A stretch of DNA of 64,000 nt, from NCBI RefSeq assembly GCF_900093605.1, contig NZ_FLYE01000005.1, forward strand, positions 17,959-81,958, in the 5' to 3' direction. The position numbers and the translations under genes were made by a program. Origin of the DNA: Candidatus Terasakiella magnetica. GTDB lineage: Bacteria > Pseudomonadota > Alphaproteobacteria > Rhodospirillales > Terasakiellaceae. This document shows, piece by piece, positions 36,426 through 45,474 of the stretch (positions are counted from its first letter, which is position 1; each line of letters starts with the position of its first letter). The notes beneath the pieces were generated by a model. It was not told the DNA's origin. It saw nothing but the letters and a program-made list of their open reading frames with translations, and ran no database searches.

Positions 36426-37696
36426 CAGCCCTCTCCTTTACCCAAAAGCCCTTGCAGTGCCGTCATGGTTTTCCCTAAAACAGCAGCTTGCATATAAGCG
36501 ACGATCTTGGCATTAGCAGCCTGAACGTCACGTGCCTTTTCATCACGAAAAAGCTCTGTTAATTTGGCTGCTATCTCAGGTTCATCTGCGACAATGGAAA
36601 TGGCTTTACCATCAATGAAACGTTCCATCATCTCTTCAAAATTGGTCATATAGGGACCACAGATTAAAGCACAATCAAGCCGTGCCGCCTCAAGCGGGTT
36701 TTGCCCGCCCAAAGGTTCCATGGATTTCCCCATAAACACTAGGGGAGAGAGACGATAAAACAGGCCAAGCTCACCTAACGTATCAGCCACATAGACATCT
36801 GTTTGCGGGTTTAATTCATCCTTTTGGCTACGCTGCGCAACACTCAGGCCCAACTCTTTAAGCTCGCTAACAATTGTGCTTCCGCGCTCAGGATGGCGCG
36901 GTGCAATGAGGGTCAGGAGATTAGGGAATTGTGTTTTTAAGGCCTGATGGACACGGCCCATCATGACTTCTTCACCGTTATGAGTACTCGCTGCTAACCA
37001 AAGAGGTCGAGCCTCAAGGGTTTTTCTAAGTAAAACCAGCTCCTCTTCATCGCATGGTAAATCCGGGGAAGCATATTTTAAATTACCAAAAGATTCCACA
37101 TGTTGTGCACCAAGCTGTTGATAGCGCAGGGCGTCTTTTTCCGTTTGGGCAAGGCACAGGTCAAAACAGCCCAACAATGTCTGGATAAAACCTTTTAGTT
37201 TTTGCCATGTGGCTAAGGATTTATCTGACATACGTGCATTAACCAATGCCATTTTGACACCGCGTTTTTTCGTTTCCACCACCAGATTGGGCCAGAGTTC
37301 ACTTTCGGCCCAAATGGCATAGTCAGGTTGCCAATGGTCCAAAAAAGCCCGCACATAAGGCAAACGGTCCACAGGGACAAACTGATGAATAACACCCTCA
37401 GGCAAACGTTTTTCCATTAAGGCAGCTGAGGTGATCGTGCCTGTGGTGATCATCACGTTAAAGGTGGGATATCTCTTTTGAATTTCATCAATCAGCGGCA
37501 AAAGAGAAATGGCTTCCCCCACACTGGCGCCATGCAGCCAGACCATTTTACCCAAAGGTCTCGCAATGGAAGCTTGCCCCCTGCGCTCAGGAAAACGCGT
37601 GGGATGTTCTTTGCCACGGGCTAAACGTTTTTTGAGATAATGATTAATCATCGGGCCAGTGATGGTGGTGAGCCCGCGATAAAGTGAATAGATCAT
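36425..37696 (-). CDS. waaA: 3-deoxy-D-manno-octulosonic acid (Kdo) transferase
   Basis: WaaA transfers Kdo from CMP-Kdo to the lipid A precursor. The 423-residue GT30 enzyme has an N-terminal membrane segment, VWLHGASVGEAISLLPL with the catalytic Glu (about 51-67), AIWAESELWPNLV near 130 and the sugar-nucleotide site near KSMEPLGGQNPLEAA (about 318). It lies between the DUF374 acyltransferase and lpxK in one transcription direction, with one-base junctions. Confidence 0.96.
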   Translation of the reverse strand: MIYSLYRGLTTITGPMINHYLKKRLARGKEHPTRFPERRGQASIARPLGKMVWLHGASVGEAISLLPLIDEIQKRYPTFNVMITTGTITSAALMEKRLPEGVIHQFVPVDRLPYVRAFLDHWQPDYAIWAESELWPNLVVETKKRGVKMALVNARMSDKSLATWQKLKGFIQTLLGCFDLCLAQTEKDALRYQQLGAQHVESFGNLKYASPDLPCDEEELVLLRKTLEARPLWLAASTHNGEEVMMGRVHQALKTQFPNLLTLIAPRHPERGSTIVSELKELGLSVAQRSQKDELNPQTDVYVADTLGELGLFYRLSPLVFMGKSMEPLGGQNPLEAARLDCALICGPYMTNFEEMMERFIDGKAISIVADEPEIAAKLTELFRDEKARDVQAANAKIVAYMQAAVLGKTMTALQGLLGKGEG

Positions 37697-38389
37697 CTAA
37701 GCAGGCTCCACCGCAGGATGACCTGTGAGGCGATCAGCCTCATTGGTCACATGGGTCAGCTCATCTTCAATTTTTTGCTGCCATTGATCAAGCTCCTCAC
37801 CCTTTGCTTTTTTAGGGACCTCAATTGCATCCCCCCAGACAAACACCCCTTTTGAAAAAGGCAAGGCCACACAGAAACGGTCCCAACTGCTGACATGTTT
37901 GCGCCGTGTTGAGCCAAAAGCACAGGGGATCACAGGCACGCCAGACATTTTTGCCACATTAACCACACCCGCACTAGCGCGCATGCGCGGACCGCGCGGA
38001 CCATCTGGGGTAATGCCGATACATTGCCCGTTTTTTACCGCCTTAAGCATGGCGCGCAGGGCCGTTGCCCCGCCTTTGGATGTGGAGCCCTCAATGGTGT
38101 GGATACCAAAATGCCCCACCGTTTGGGCGATCAACTGCCCATCGCGATGCGCAGAGATCAACATATGGATATCTTTTTTGCGATCCCAGCAATAAGGCAT
38201 CAATAAAATGCGCCCATGCCAGAACGCGAGGATGAAAGGCTTACCTTCATCCCAAAAACGTTTCGGCACCTCGCCATTTATCACATCCCAGCGCCCGGTG
38301 AGATAGACAAAGCGGATATATTGCGCCCCGACCCAGCATAAAAACTTTCGAAACCCGTCTGATTTGGTGATGGATTTGATCAAGCTCAT
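37697..38389 (-). CDS. DUF374-family lysophospholipid acyltransferase-like protein
   Basis: The 230 residues fit the DUF374 group within the acyltransferase superfamily. Visible are the FILAFWHGRILLMPY segment (about 50-64), HMLISAHRDGQLIA near 75, EGSTSKGGATALR near 98 and GITPDGPRGPRM near 120. These proteins are usually coded next to waaA and are thought to act in lipid A or phospholipid acylation, but the reaction has not been pinned down. It overlaps the ABC exporter gene by four bases and abuts waaA. Confidence 0.9.
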   Translation of the reverse strand: MSLIKSITKSDGFRKFLCWVGAQYIRFVYLTGRWDVINGEVPKRFWDEGKPFILAFWHGRILLMPYCWDRKKDIHMLISAHRDGQLIAQTVGHFGIHTIEGSTSKGGATALRAMLKAVKNGQCIGITPDGPRGPRMRASAGVVNVAKMSGVPVIPCAFGSTRRKHVSSWDRFCVALPFSKGVFVWGDAIEVPKKAKGEELDQWQQKIEDELTHVTNEADRLTGHPAVEPA

Positions 38390-40164
38390 GCGTTTTCCAC
38401 ACTTTCATCATCAGAAAATTGCATGGCATATAGCTTGGCATAGATACCGTCATGATCGATCAATTGGGCGTGCGTGCCTTGTTCAGCCACACGGCCCTGA
38501 TCAATCACATAAATCAGGTCCGCATCCACAACGGTTGAAAGACGGTGCGCAATCACCAAAGTGGTGCGCTCTTTCATCAGCTCAGTTAAGGCCGCCTGCA
38601 CTTTGCGCTCACTTTGAGTATCAAGCGCAGATGTAGCTTCATCCAACAACAGGATCGGTGCATTTTTTAACATGGCGCGCGCAATGGAAACCCGCTGGCG
38701 CTGCCCACCCGATAGCTTGACCCCATCTTCGCCGACAATGGTGTCATACCCTTCTGGCAATTCCATAATGAATTCATGAGCCGCTGCATGTTTGGCAGCT
38801 TCAATGATCTCTTCTTCACTCGCCTCAAAACGCCCATAAGCGATATTGGCACGGATGGTATCATCAAACAGGACAATTTCTTGGCTCACCAACGCGCACG
38901 CTTTGCGCAATGACGTCAAGTTCACATCGCGTATATTCTGCCCATCAATGAGAACTGAGCCATCATTCACATCATAAAAACGCGGCACAAGGTTCAACAC
39001 GGTGGATTTCCCCGCCCCGCTTGGCCCCACAAGGGCGACGGTTTTACCCGCTGGAATATCCAAAGTAAATTGATGCAGGGCAGGCTTGTCTTCCTCATAC
39101 GAAAACTCGATATCCTTAAATAAAATCCCGCCCTGTTTCACCTGCAAGTCCGGTGCATCTAGAGCAGCTTGAATGGAAGGCTCGATATCGCGAATGGTAT
39201 ACATGCGCTCTGCACCCGCTAAGCCGCCTTGCATTTCAGAGTTCAGGTTTGCCAGACGTTTTGCAGGCTCATAACACATCAGGGCAGAGCCTAGAAAGGC
39301 CATGAAATCGCCTGTGGTTTTCACCCCTTCAATCACCTGATAGCCGCCATACACAATCACCACAGCAACTGCAAAACCCGCAACTGTTTCCATAATCGGC
39401 GAGTTTAAGGCCTTGGTGCGCTCTGCCTTAAAGACAAGCGCACGGATATTTTCCGTAATGCCGCGCACACGGCCCTGTTCGTATTTTTCCATACGATAGG
39501 CTTTGACATGGCGAATGCCTGACAGGGTCTGGCCCAACAAAGTAATCAACAAGCCAATTTCTGTCTGTGTATTGACCGTGACTTTACGAATGCGACGTCC
39601 CAATTTTAAAACAGGGCCAATGGTAATGGGAAAAACCACCAAGGCCAATAAGGCCAGCTGCCAGTTGGTGGTCAACATCACGATAACCATACCGATCAGT
39701 AAGGTTAAATCTTTACCCGCACTGGTAAGGACCTTGGTTGCGGTATTGCGCATCAAAACCGTATCGTTGGTGATACGGGCAACCAATGTGCCGCTGGGAT
39801 TGGCATGAAAGAAGTTTAAATCCATGCGCATAAAATGATCATACATTTTAACCTGTAGATCAGTCACAATGCGCAAACCCAACCAGGACATGCTCGCAGC
39901 CTGCCCATAATAGGCAATGGATTTCACCAGATAGATGAAGATAATCGCCACCCCGATGGTCCAGAGCATTTCTTCGTTTTTATTGGTAAAAATATCATCA
40001 AAAACAGGCTTGAGAATAAACATACTCATAGACGCTGCCACAGAAGACACCAGCATAAAGACCAGCGCTAAAAAGACCTGCATTTTATACGGACCGACAC
40101 TTTCTTTAACGAGACGTTTCATCAAAGAGAACGTGCGGGTGTCCAGCTTCTTTTTCTGTTCCAA
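38386..40164 (-). CDS. ABC exporter, MsbA-like lipid flippase
   Basis: A fused permease-ATPase of about 592 residues. Six TM helices occupy roughly residues 15-310. The nucleotide-binding domain has Walker A GPSGAGKST (about 375), signature LSGGQRQR (about 478), Walker B ILLLDEATSALD and the switch His in IAHRLST. Its place in front of DUF374, waaA and lpxK suggests that it flips lipid A core across the inner membrane. The start is uncertain: a TTG at 40164 has GAGGA nine bases upstream, whereas an in-frame TTG at 40188 does not. Confidence 0.9.
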   Translation of the reverse strand: MEQKKKLDTRTFSLMKRLVKESVGPYKMQVFLALVFMLVSSVAASMSMFILKPVFDDIFTNKNEEMLWTIGVAIIFIYLVKSIAYYGQAASMSWLGLRIVTDLQVKMYDHFMRMDLNFFHANPSGTLVARITNDTVLMRNTATKVLTSAGKDLTLLIGMVIVMLTTNWQLALLALVVFPITIGPVLKLGRRIRKVTVNTQTEIGLLITLLGQTLSGIRHVKAYRMEKYEQGRVRGITENIRALVFKAERTKALNSPIMETVAGFAVAVVIVYGGYQVIEGVKTTGDFMAFLGSALMCYEPAKRLANLNSEMQGGLAGAERMYTIRDIEPSIQAALDAPDLQVKQGGILFKDIEFSYEEDKPALHQFTLDIPAGKTVALVGPSGAGKSTVLNLVPRFYDVNDGSVLIDGQNIRDVNLTSLRKACALVSQEIVLFDDTIRANIAYGRFEASEEEIIEAAKHAAAHEFIMELPEGYDTIVGEDGVKLSGGQRQRVSIARAMLKNAPILLLDEATSALDTQSERKVQAALTELMKERTTLVIAHRLSTVVDADLIYVIDQGRVAEQGTHAQLIDHDGIYAKLYAMQFSDDESVENA

Positions 40165-40209
40165 CGCGTGATGTTCCTCATACCCCAAAATTTGAGGCGC
40201 ACATTATCA

Positions 40210-41559
40210 TTAAGAGGATTGTCCGGCAACTGTAAGTCCATCAATACGCAGGCTTGGCGCATTGGTGCCGTATTTAAATTCCAGATCATCAGCCGGAGTT
40301 AAATTCATGAACATGTCTTTTAAGTTCCCCGCAATGGTCAATTCAGACACGGGATAGACAATTTCACCATTTTCAATCCAGAAACCCGCCGCCCCGCGGC
40401 TGTAATCCCCTGTCACCGTATTCACGCCCATGCCGATGAGCTCGGTGACATAAAAACCCTGCTTGATCGCCCCGATCATTTCTTTAAGGGAATGCTCACC
40501 TGCTTCCATATAGAAATTCGTTGTACTGGGTGAAGGTGGAGAGCCTGTACCGCGTGCCGCATGGCCCGTGCTTTCAAGGCCGAGCTGGCGCGCTGAGCGT
40601 AAATCAAGTATCCAGCTATTGAGCACACCGTCTTTAATAATCTCGCGTTTTTGATTGGCTAAACCTTCCCCATCAATGGGTTTGGAGCGCAAACCACGTT
40701 TGCGATGCGGGTCATCCACAATGGTGATTTTAGAGCCAAAAATACGCTCATCCATACGGTCTTTTAAAAAACTGGTGCCCCGTGCAACAGAATTGCCGTT
40801 AATCGCCCCTGTTAAATGCCCCAAAATTCCGTTTGAAACCCGTGTGGAATAAATGATCGGCACCTGCTGAGTTTCCACTTTGCGTGGATTAAGGCGTGCA
40901 ACGGCCTTTTCACCAGCCTTCAGCCCAACCTCTTCAGGCTTATCTAAATCTTGTGCAAAAACGGCTGAGGTATATTCATAATCACGCTCCATCTCCGTGC
41001 CACTACCTGCCAGAACCGAGGCACTGATAGAACAACCAGATGAGCTATAGGCATGGGATAAACCGTTTGAGGCTGCAATTGCCACATCATGGCGCCCCCA
41101 ACTGGCCTCTGCCCCTTCTGAGTTGGTCACCCCTTCAACTGCGCGTGCGCTTTCTTCAGCCTTTGTTGCCCAATCAATTAATTGGGCTTCATCAGGCTCA
41201 TAAGGATCATAGCCCTCCACATCGGGAAATTCAGTTGCGAGCTGATCAGGATCAGCCAAGCCACAATAGGGGTCTTCTGGCACCACGCGTGCCATATCAA
41301 CACAACGCTGGGCCAACTCATCTAGCGCATCGGCGTTAAAATCACTGGAAGAAACAATGGCTTGGCGCTTACCAATAAAGACGCGCAAGCCCATGTCCTG
41401 GCCTTCAGAACGTTCAAGATTTTCTGGTTTACCCAAACGTTGGGACAATGACAAAGACGTGCCTTGCACCAAAACCGCATCGGCAGACTCTGCGCCAAGC
41501 TTTTGGGCTTTTTCAATCAGGTTATTTAACAGATCAAGATTGTTCTGGTGCTGGCTCAT
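40210..41559 (-). CDS. pmbA: TldD/PmbA-family metalloprotease subunit, PmbA type
   Basis: The 449-residue protein belongs to the TldD/PmbA family and is the TldE/PmbA type, which lacks the zinc motif and pairs with TldD to process peptides. Visible are AESADAVLVQGTSLSLSQR near 20, LGLESTGHAARGTGSPPSPSTTNFYME (in part) near 330, and YSRGAAGFWIENGEI near 390. tldD is not in the window. It heads the minus-strand envelope block, 22 bases before the ABC exporter (46 with the later start), although its role there is not obvious. Confidence 0.93.
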   Translation of the reverse strand: MSQHQNNLDLLNNLIEKAQKLGAESADAVLVQGTSLSLSQRLGKPENLERSEGQDMGLRVFIGKRQAIVSSSDFNADALDELAQRCVDMARVVPEDPYCGLADPDQLATEFPDVEGYDPYEPDEAQLIDWATKAEESARAVEGVTNSEGAEASWGRHDVAIAASNGLSHAYSSSGCSISASVLAGSGTEMERDYEYTSAVFAQDLDKPEEVGLKAGEKAVARLNPRKVETQQVPIIYSTRVSNGILGHLTGAINGNSVARGTSFLKDRMDERIFGSKITIVDDPHRKRGLRSKPIDGEGLANQKREIIKDGVLNSWILDLRSARQLGLESTGHAARGTGSPPSPSTTNFYMEAGEHSLKEMIGAIKQGFYVTELIGMGVNTVTGDYSRGAAGFWIENGEIVYPVSELTIAGNLKDMFMNLTPADDLEFKYGTNAPSLRIDGLTVAGQSS

Positions 41560-41610
41560 TTATTTTTTCCTTATCACTTGTCACCCTCACGAACGCGGGG
41601 ATCGCCTTTC

Positions 41611-41635
41611 TTTCAAGATATTCCAATTCTTGAAA
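41611..41635. promoter_or_regulatory. Perfect inverted repeat between pmbA and ubiD
   Basis: TTTCAAGA (41611-41618) and TCTTGAAA (41628-41635) are perfectly complementary around a nine-base spacer. On the minus strand no T-run follows, so it is more likely an operator or mRNA structure in front of pmbA than a terminator of ubiD. Confidence 0.4.
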
Positions 41636-41644
41636 CAATCAAGC

Positions 41645-43156
41645 TCACTCTTTCCAAATCGGCTCGCCTGAACCCGGCAGGCCGAGGCTGTCCCAAATAT
41701 CAGAGACTTTATCCACCACCTCTTGGTCCATGCGGATTTTCTCGCCCCATTCGCGGTGGGTTTCATTGCCCATCTTGTTGGTAGCATCCCAACCGACTTT
41801 GCCGCCAAGCCCGCTTTCAGGTGAGGCAAAATCAAGATAATCAATCGGGGTATTTTCCACCATCATGGTATCGCGCACAGGATCCATGCGCGTTGAAACC
41901 GCCCACCAGACATCTTTCCAATCCCGACAATCAATATCCTCATCCACCACAATGATGAATTTCGTATACATAAATTGGCGCAAGAAAGACCAACATCCCA
42001 TCAAGACCCGCTTGGCATGACCGGGATAAGCCTTTTTAATGGAAACCACCGCCACACGATAAGAACACGCCTCTGGCGGTAGCCAGAAATCCACAATTTC
42101 AGGGAACTGTTGCTGCAAAAGCGGTACAAACACATCATTTAAGGCTTCACCCAACACTGAGGGCTCATCCGGTGGACGCCCGGTAAAGGTGGATAAAAAG
42201 ATCGGTTTTTTGCGCATGGTAATGGCGCTGATTTCAAAAACAGGGAAATCTTCCACACTGTTATAATAACCGGTGTGATCCCCATAAGGTCCTTCTGCGG
42301 CCTCTTCATCATGGCGCACATAACCTTCAAGCACGATCTCTGCCTCAGCAGGCACTTTAAGCGGGACGGTCTTACAATCCACCAGTTCGACTTTCTTGCC
42401 ACGCAGCAATCCGGCAAACTGATATTCTGAAAGTGTGTCAGGCACGGGGGTGACCGCGGCTAAAATGGTGCCCGGATCAGCACCGAGCACAATGGCAACG
42501 GGCATAGGCTCATTTTTCTCTTTGACCCAGCGCGCAAAATGCTGCGCCCCGCCGCGATGCTTAAGCCAGCGCATGATGCAGCGGTTTTTACCCAGCACCT
42601 GCATGCGATAAATGCCCAGATTAAAATTATCTGTTTTGCCCGTGCCCGGCCCATGGGTCACCACCAAGGGCCATGTAATAAGCGGCGCAGGCTCACCGGG
42701 CCAACAGGTCTGGATGGGGAAATCAGCCAAATCAATATCATCGCCTTCCAACACCACTTCCTGACAAGGTGCTTTGCGCACGGTCTTGGGCTTCATGGAC
42801 ATGACGGTTTTTGCCAGTGGCAGCAGGCTTAAGGCTTCTTTAAAACCACCGGGAGGCTCAGGCTGTTTTAAAAAGGCCAGTGTCTCGCCAACTTCGCGCA
42901 ATTGAGACGGCTCACGGTCCATCCCCCAAGCCACGCGCTCAACCGTGCCAAATAGATTGACCAGCACGGGGATGTCATATTTGCGCCCCTCAGCAGTCTC
43001 TACATTTTCGAATAAAACAGCCGGGCCTTCTTCTGCCAAAAGGCGGGTCTGAATTTCTGTCATTTCCAGAACAGGTGAGACAGGTGTGCTCACCCGTTTT
43101 AAACGCCCTTCTTTTTCCAGACGATCCATAAAATCACGCAGCGATGAAAACGGCAT
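41645..43156 (-). CDS. ubiD: UbiD-family decarboxylase (4-hydroxy-3-polyprenylbenzoate decarboxylase)
   Basis: UbiD removes the carboxyl group in ubiquinone synthesis with prenylated FMN supplied by UbiX. The protein (about 503 residues) opens with [14 protein letters not shown], the usual N terminus, which supports the ATG at 43156 over the one five codons earlier (43171). Other motifs are [26 protein letters not shown] (in part, near 185-205), YGDHTGYYN near 290 and the C-terminal [11 protein letters not shown]. The start overlaps the divergent frame of 43251-43565 only if that gene begins upstream. Confidence 0.95.
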   Translation of the reverse strand: MPFSSLRDFMDRLEKEGRLKRVSTPVSPVLEMTEIQTRLLAEEGPAVLFENVETAEGRKYDIPVLVNLFGTVERVAWGMDREPSQLREVGETLAFLKQPEPPGGFKEALSLLPLAKTVMSMKPKTVRKAPCQEVVLEGDDIDLADFPIQTCWPGEPAPLITWPLVVTHGPGTGKTDNFNLGIYRMQVLGKNRCIMRWLKHRGGAQHFARWVKEKNEPMPVAIVLGADPGTILAAVTPVPDTLSEYQFAGLLRGKKVELVDCKTVPLKVPAEAEIVLEGYVRHDEEAAEGPYGDHTGYYNSVEDFPVFEISAITMRKKPIFLSTFTGRPPDEPSVLGEALNDVFVPLLQQQFPEIVDFWLPPEACSYRVAVVSIKKAYPGHAKRVLMGCWSFLRQFMYTKFIIVVDEDIDCRDWKDVWWAVSTRMDPVRDTMMVENTPIDYLDFASPESGLGGKVGWDATNKMGNETHREWGEKIRMDQEVVDKVSDIWDSLGLPGSGEPIWKE

Positions 43157-43250
43157 GTCAGACACCCTCACTCAAAAAAATCCTTCACGTCATCTCATAA
43201 CAAGGAGCGAACAAGACTTACAGAACTTTATCTTAAATCAGGACAGTTTA

Positions 43251-43565
43251 ATGATGATTCCCGCCCAAACGACCAAAGAACTCCTCGAATCCTTACATGG
43301 TGAGCTGATCACCCGTGAGGGGGAGCCCGATTATGCGCGCTATAACGTGATGGAAACCCTTGATAAACGCTTTTGCTCTTTTTGTAATCTTATTGCTAAT
43401 GCCGAAGATGATTTAAGCATTATCCTATCGTTGATTGATAAGGACCCCGACTGTAAAGACCACAGCCCGCTTAGAAAGCTTCAGGCGCTGGTGGATTATG
43501 TAGAAATTGCCTGTGCAATTTATGCTAGTGAGCCTAAAAAGCCTGTAAATACAATCTTGCATTGA
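43251..43565 (+). CDS. Small soluble protein of unknown function
   Basis: I do not recognise this protein. From the ATG at 43251, with AGGA seven bases upstream, it has 104 residues. An ATG at 43155 would give 136 residues but overlap the ubiD start. The composition is acidic and helical, with three clustered Cys (CSFCNL in the middle and one later in EIACAIY), and KELLESLHGEL near the N terminus. It lies 80 bases before the GAF/HD-GYP gene on the same strand and may belong to the same unit. Confidence 0.6.
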   Translation: MMIPAQTTKELLESLHGELITREGEPDYARYNVMETLDKRFCSFCNLIANAEDDLSIILSLIDKDPDCKDHSPLRKLQALVDYVEIACAIYASEPKKPVNTILH

Positions 43566-43645
43566 TTATCTTGAAAGCTCTATAAAAATTCTACAAAGCT
43601 GTTAGAATAGCTTCAAATAACACAACAAAATTAGGTTTTAGGCAC

Positions 43646-45424
43646 ATGGAAGATAGACGGGAAAATAGATATCGCAAACTTTTGGATATCAGCCTTGCCC
43701 TCTCAACGGAACGTAACTCAACCCGTTTGATGGAACAAATTCTAGATGAAGCCAAAACCATGTGTAACGCCGATGGCGGAACACTTTATCGCGTGATTGA
43801 TGATGATAAACGCCTGCGTTTTGAGATCATGCGAAACGACAGCCTCAATATCTATAATGGCGGCACCTCCGGCAATGAGATCAAACTGCCACCTGTTGAG
43901 CTGTTTAATGCAGAAACAGGGGAAGAAAACCACAAAAACGTGGCTTCTTATTGTGCGCTTTCCAAGAAAACCATCAGTGTTGATGATGCCTATACTTTTG
44001 CCGATTTTGATTTTGCTGGTACCAAAAAATTCGATGAAGCCACGGGCTATCGCTCCAAGTCCTTTTTGACTGTACCGCTTTATAACAATGAAGGTCGTGT
44101 TATTGCGGTTTTGCAGCTCCTCAATTCACAAGACCGTGAAACCGGCGAAGTTGTGCCTTTTGATACGGAACTTCAGCCCTTTGTGGAAGCCTTGGCAGCC
44201 CAAGCCGCCATCGCCCTTGATAACCAGCTCCTTGTTGAAGCGCAAAAAGAATTGCTTGCTTCTTTCATCAGCCTGATTGCAGGCGCGATTGACGCCAAAT
44301 CTGCTTATACAGGTGGTCACTGTCAACGTGTGCCTGTGCTAACCGACATGTTGGCAGATGCGGCAAAAGGTGAGACAAAAGGTGTCTTTGCTGATTTTGA
44401 TATGAGCGAAGAAGACCAATATGAGCTGCATATCGCAGGCCTGCTGCATGATTGCGGTAAAGTCACCACCCCTGAATATATCGTGGATAAAGCCACCAAG
44501 CTTGAAACCATTTATGACCGCATCCATGAAGTGCGCATGCGTTTTGAAGTAATGAAACGCGATGCAGAAATCAATTACCTCAAGGCTGTAGCCGCAGGCG
44601 GTGATGAAAAAGGCCTGAAAGAAGCGTTTGATAAACGCATTACCCAGCTTGATGATGATTTTGCCTTTATCGCAGAATGTAATGTGGGCGGTGAGTTCAT
44701 GGCACCTGAGCGTATGGAACGCCTTGATGAAATCTCCAAACTGAAATGGACACGCACGCTGTCTGATCGCCTTGGTATCGGTCATGAAGAAAAGACCCGC
44801 AAGGAATCCGCTGGGGAAGAAGCACCTCTGCCAACGGTGGAAAATATTCTCTCTGATCGCGCTGATCATATCTTTGCGCGCAAAGATAAATCTTTGTTTG
44901 AAGAGGGTAACCCGTATGGCTTTAACATGGCGCCGCCTGAAAATATGTATAATCAAGGCGAGCTTTATAACCTGAAGGTCAAAGCTGGTACGCTTACAGA
45001 AGAAGACCGCTTTAAAATTAACGATCACATCGTGCAAACCGTTATTATGCTTGATCAACTGCCGTTTCCGCGCCACCTCAAACGGGTGCCGGAATATGCA
45101 GGGGGTCACCATGAGAAAATGGACGGCACAGGCTATCCGCGCAAGCTCAATTCCGATGATATGTCCTGGCCTGCACGCATGATGGCAGTGGCTGATATCT
45201 TTGAAGCTCTCACAGCGGCTGATCGCCCTTATAAACTGCCCAAGACCCTGTCACAGTCTGTGAAGATCATGTCCTTTATGGTGAAAGACAACCATATTGA
45301 TAAAGACCTGTTTGAGCTGTTCCTAAGCTCGGGTAAATATAAGGAATATGCAGAGAAATTCCTGAAACCTGAACAGATTGATGAAGTTGATATCAGCCAA
45401 TATGTCAAAACAGCTGCAGAGTAA
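43646..45424 (+). CDS. GAF and HD-GYP domain protein, probable cyclic-di-GMP phosphodiesterase
   Basis: The 592-residue cytoplasmic protein has a GAF domain at about 15-195 (SLALSTERNSTRLMEQILDEA to VEALAAQAAIALDNQLL). The HD-GYP core begins with AIDAKSAYTGGHCQRV near 215, followed by LLHDCGK near 267 and, much later, GGHHEKMDGTGYP near 486 and AVADIFEALTAADRPY. The HD and HHE motifs are about 220 residues apart instead of the usual 60-70, so roughly 150 extra residues are inserted. The metal ligands and GYP are all present, so it should cleave cyclic-di-GMP or a related cyclic dinucleotide. The signal read by GAF is unknown. Confidence 0.88.
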   Translation: MEDRRENRYRKLLDISLALSTERNSTRLMEQILDEAKTMCNADGGTLYRVIDDDKRLRFEIMRNDSLNIYNGGTSGNEIKLPPVELFNAETGEENHKNVASYCALSKKTISVDDAYTFADFDFAGTKKFDEATGYRSKSFLTVPLYNNEGRVIAVLQLLNSQDRETGEVVPFDTELQPFVEALAAQAAIALDNQLLVEAQKELLASFISLIAGAIDAKSAYTGGHCQRVPVLTDMLADAAKGETKGVFADFDMSEEDQYELHIAGLLHDCGKVTTPEYIVDKATKLETIYDRIHEVRMRFEVMKRDAEINYLKAVAAGGDEKGLKEAFDKRITQLDDDFAFIAECNVGGEFMAPERMERLDEISKLKWTRTLSDRLGIGHEEKTRKESAGEEAPLPTVENILSDRADHIFARKDKSLFEEGNPYGFNMAPPENMYNQGELYNLKVKAGTLTEEDRFKINDHIVQTVIMLDQLPFPRHLKRVPEYAGGHHEKMDGTGYPRKLNSDDMSWPARMMAVADIFEALTAADRPYKLPKTLSQSVKIMSFMVKDNHIDKDLFELFLSSGKYKEYAEKFLKPEQIDEVDISQYVKTAAE

Positions 45425-45434
45425 ACCATGCGCT

Positions 45435-45470
45435 GCATCATTTTCGAGTTAATCGAAACGCAAATGATGC
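45435..45470 (+). promoter_or_regulatory. Nested hairpin just before the gene at 45475
   Basis: GCATCATTT (45435-45443) pairs with AAATGATGC (45462-45470). Inside it TCG and CGA pair around AGTTAAT. The outer arm ends four bases before the ATG at 45475, where a ribosome site would lie, so it may act as a translation switch or a T-less terminator of the HD-GYP gene. Confidence 0.45.
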
Positions 45471-45474
45471 TCAC

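Noticed and set aside
44339..45112. 257-codon minus-strand frame opposite the HD-GYP gene
   Set aside because: It runs antisense through the catalytic core and has a composition rich in Phe, His and Lys typical of shadow frames.
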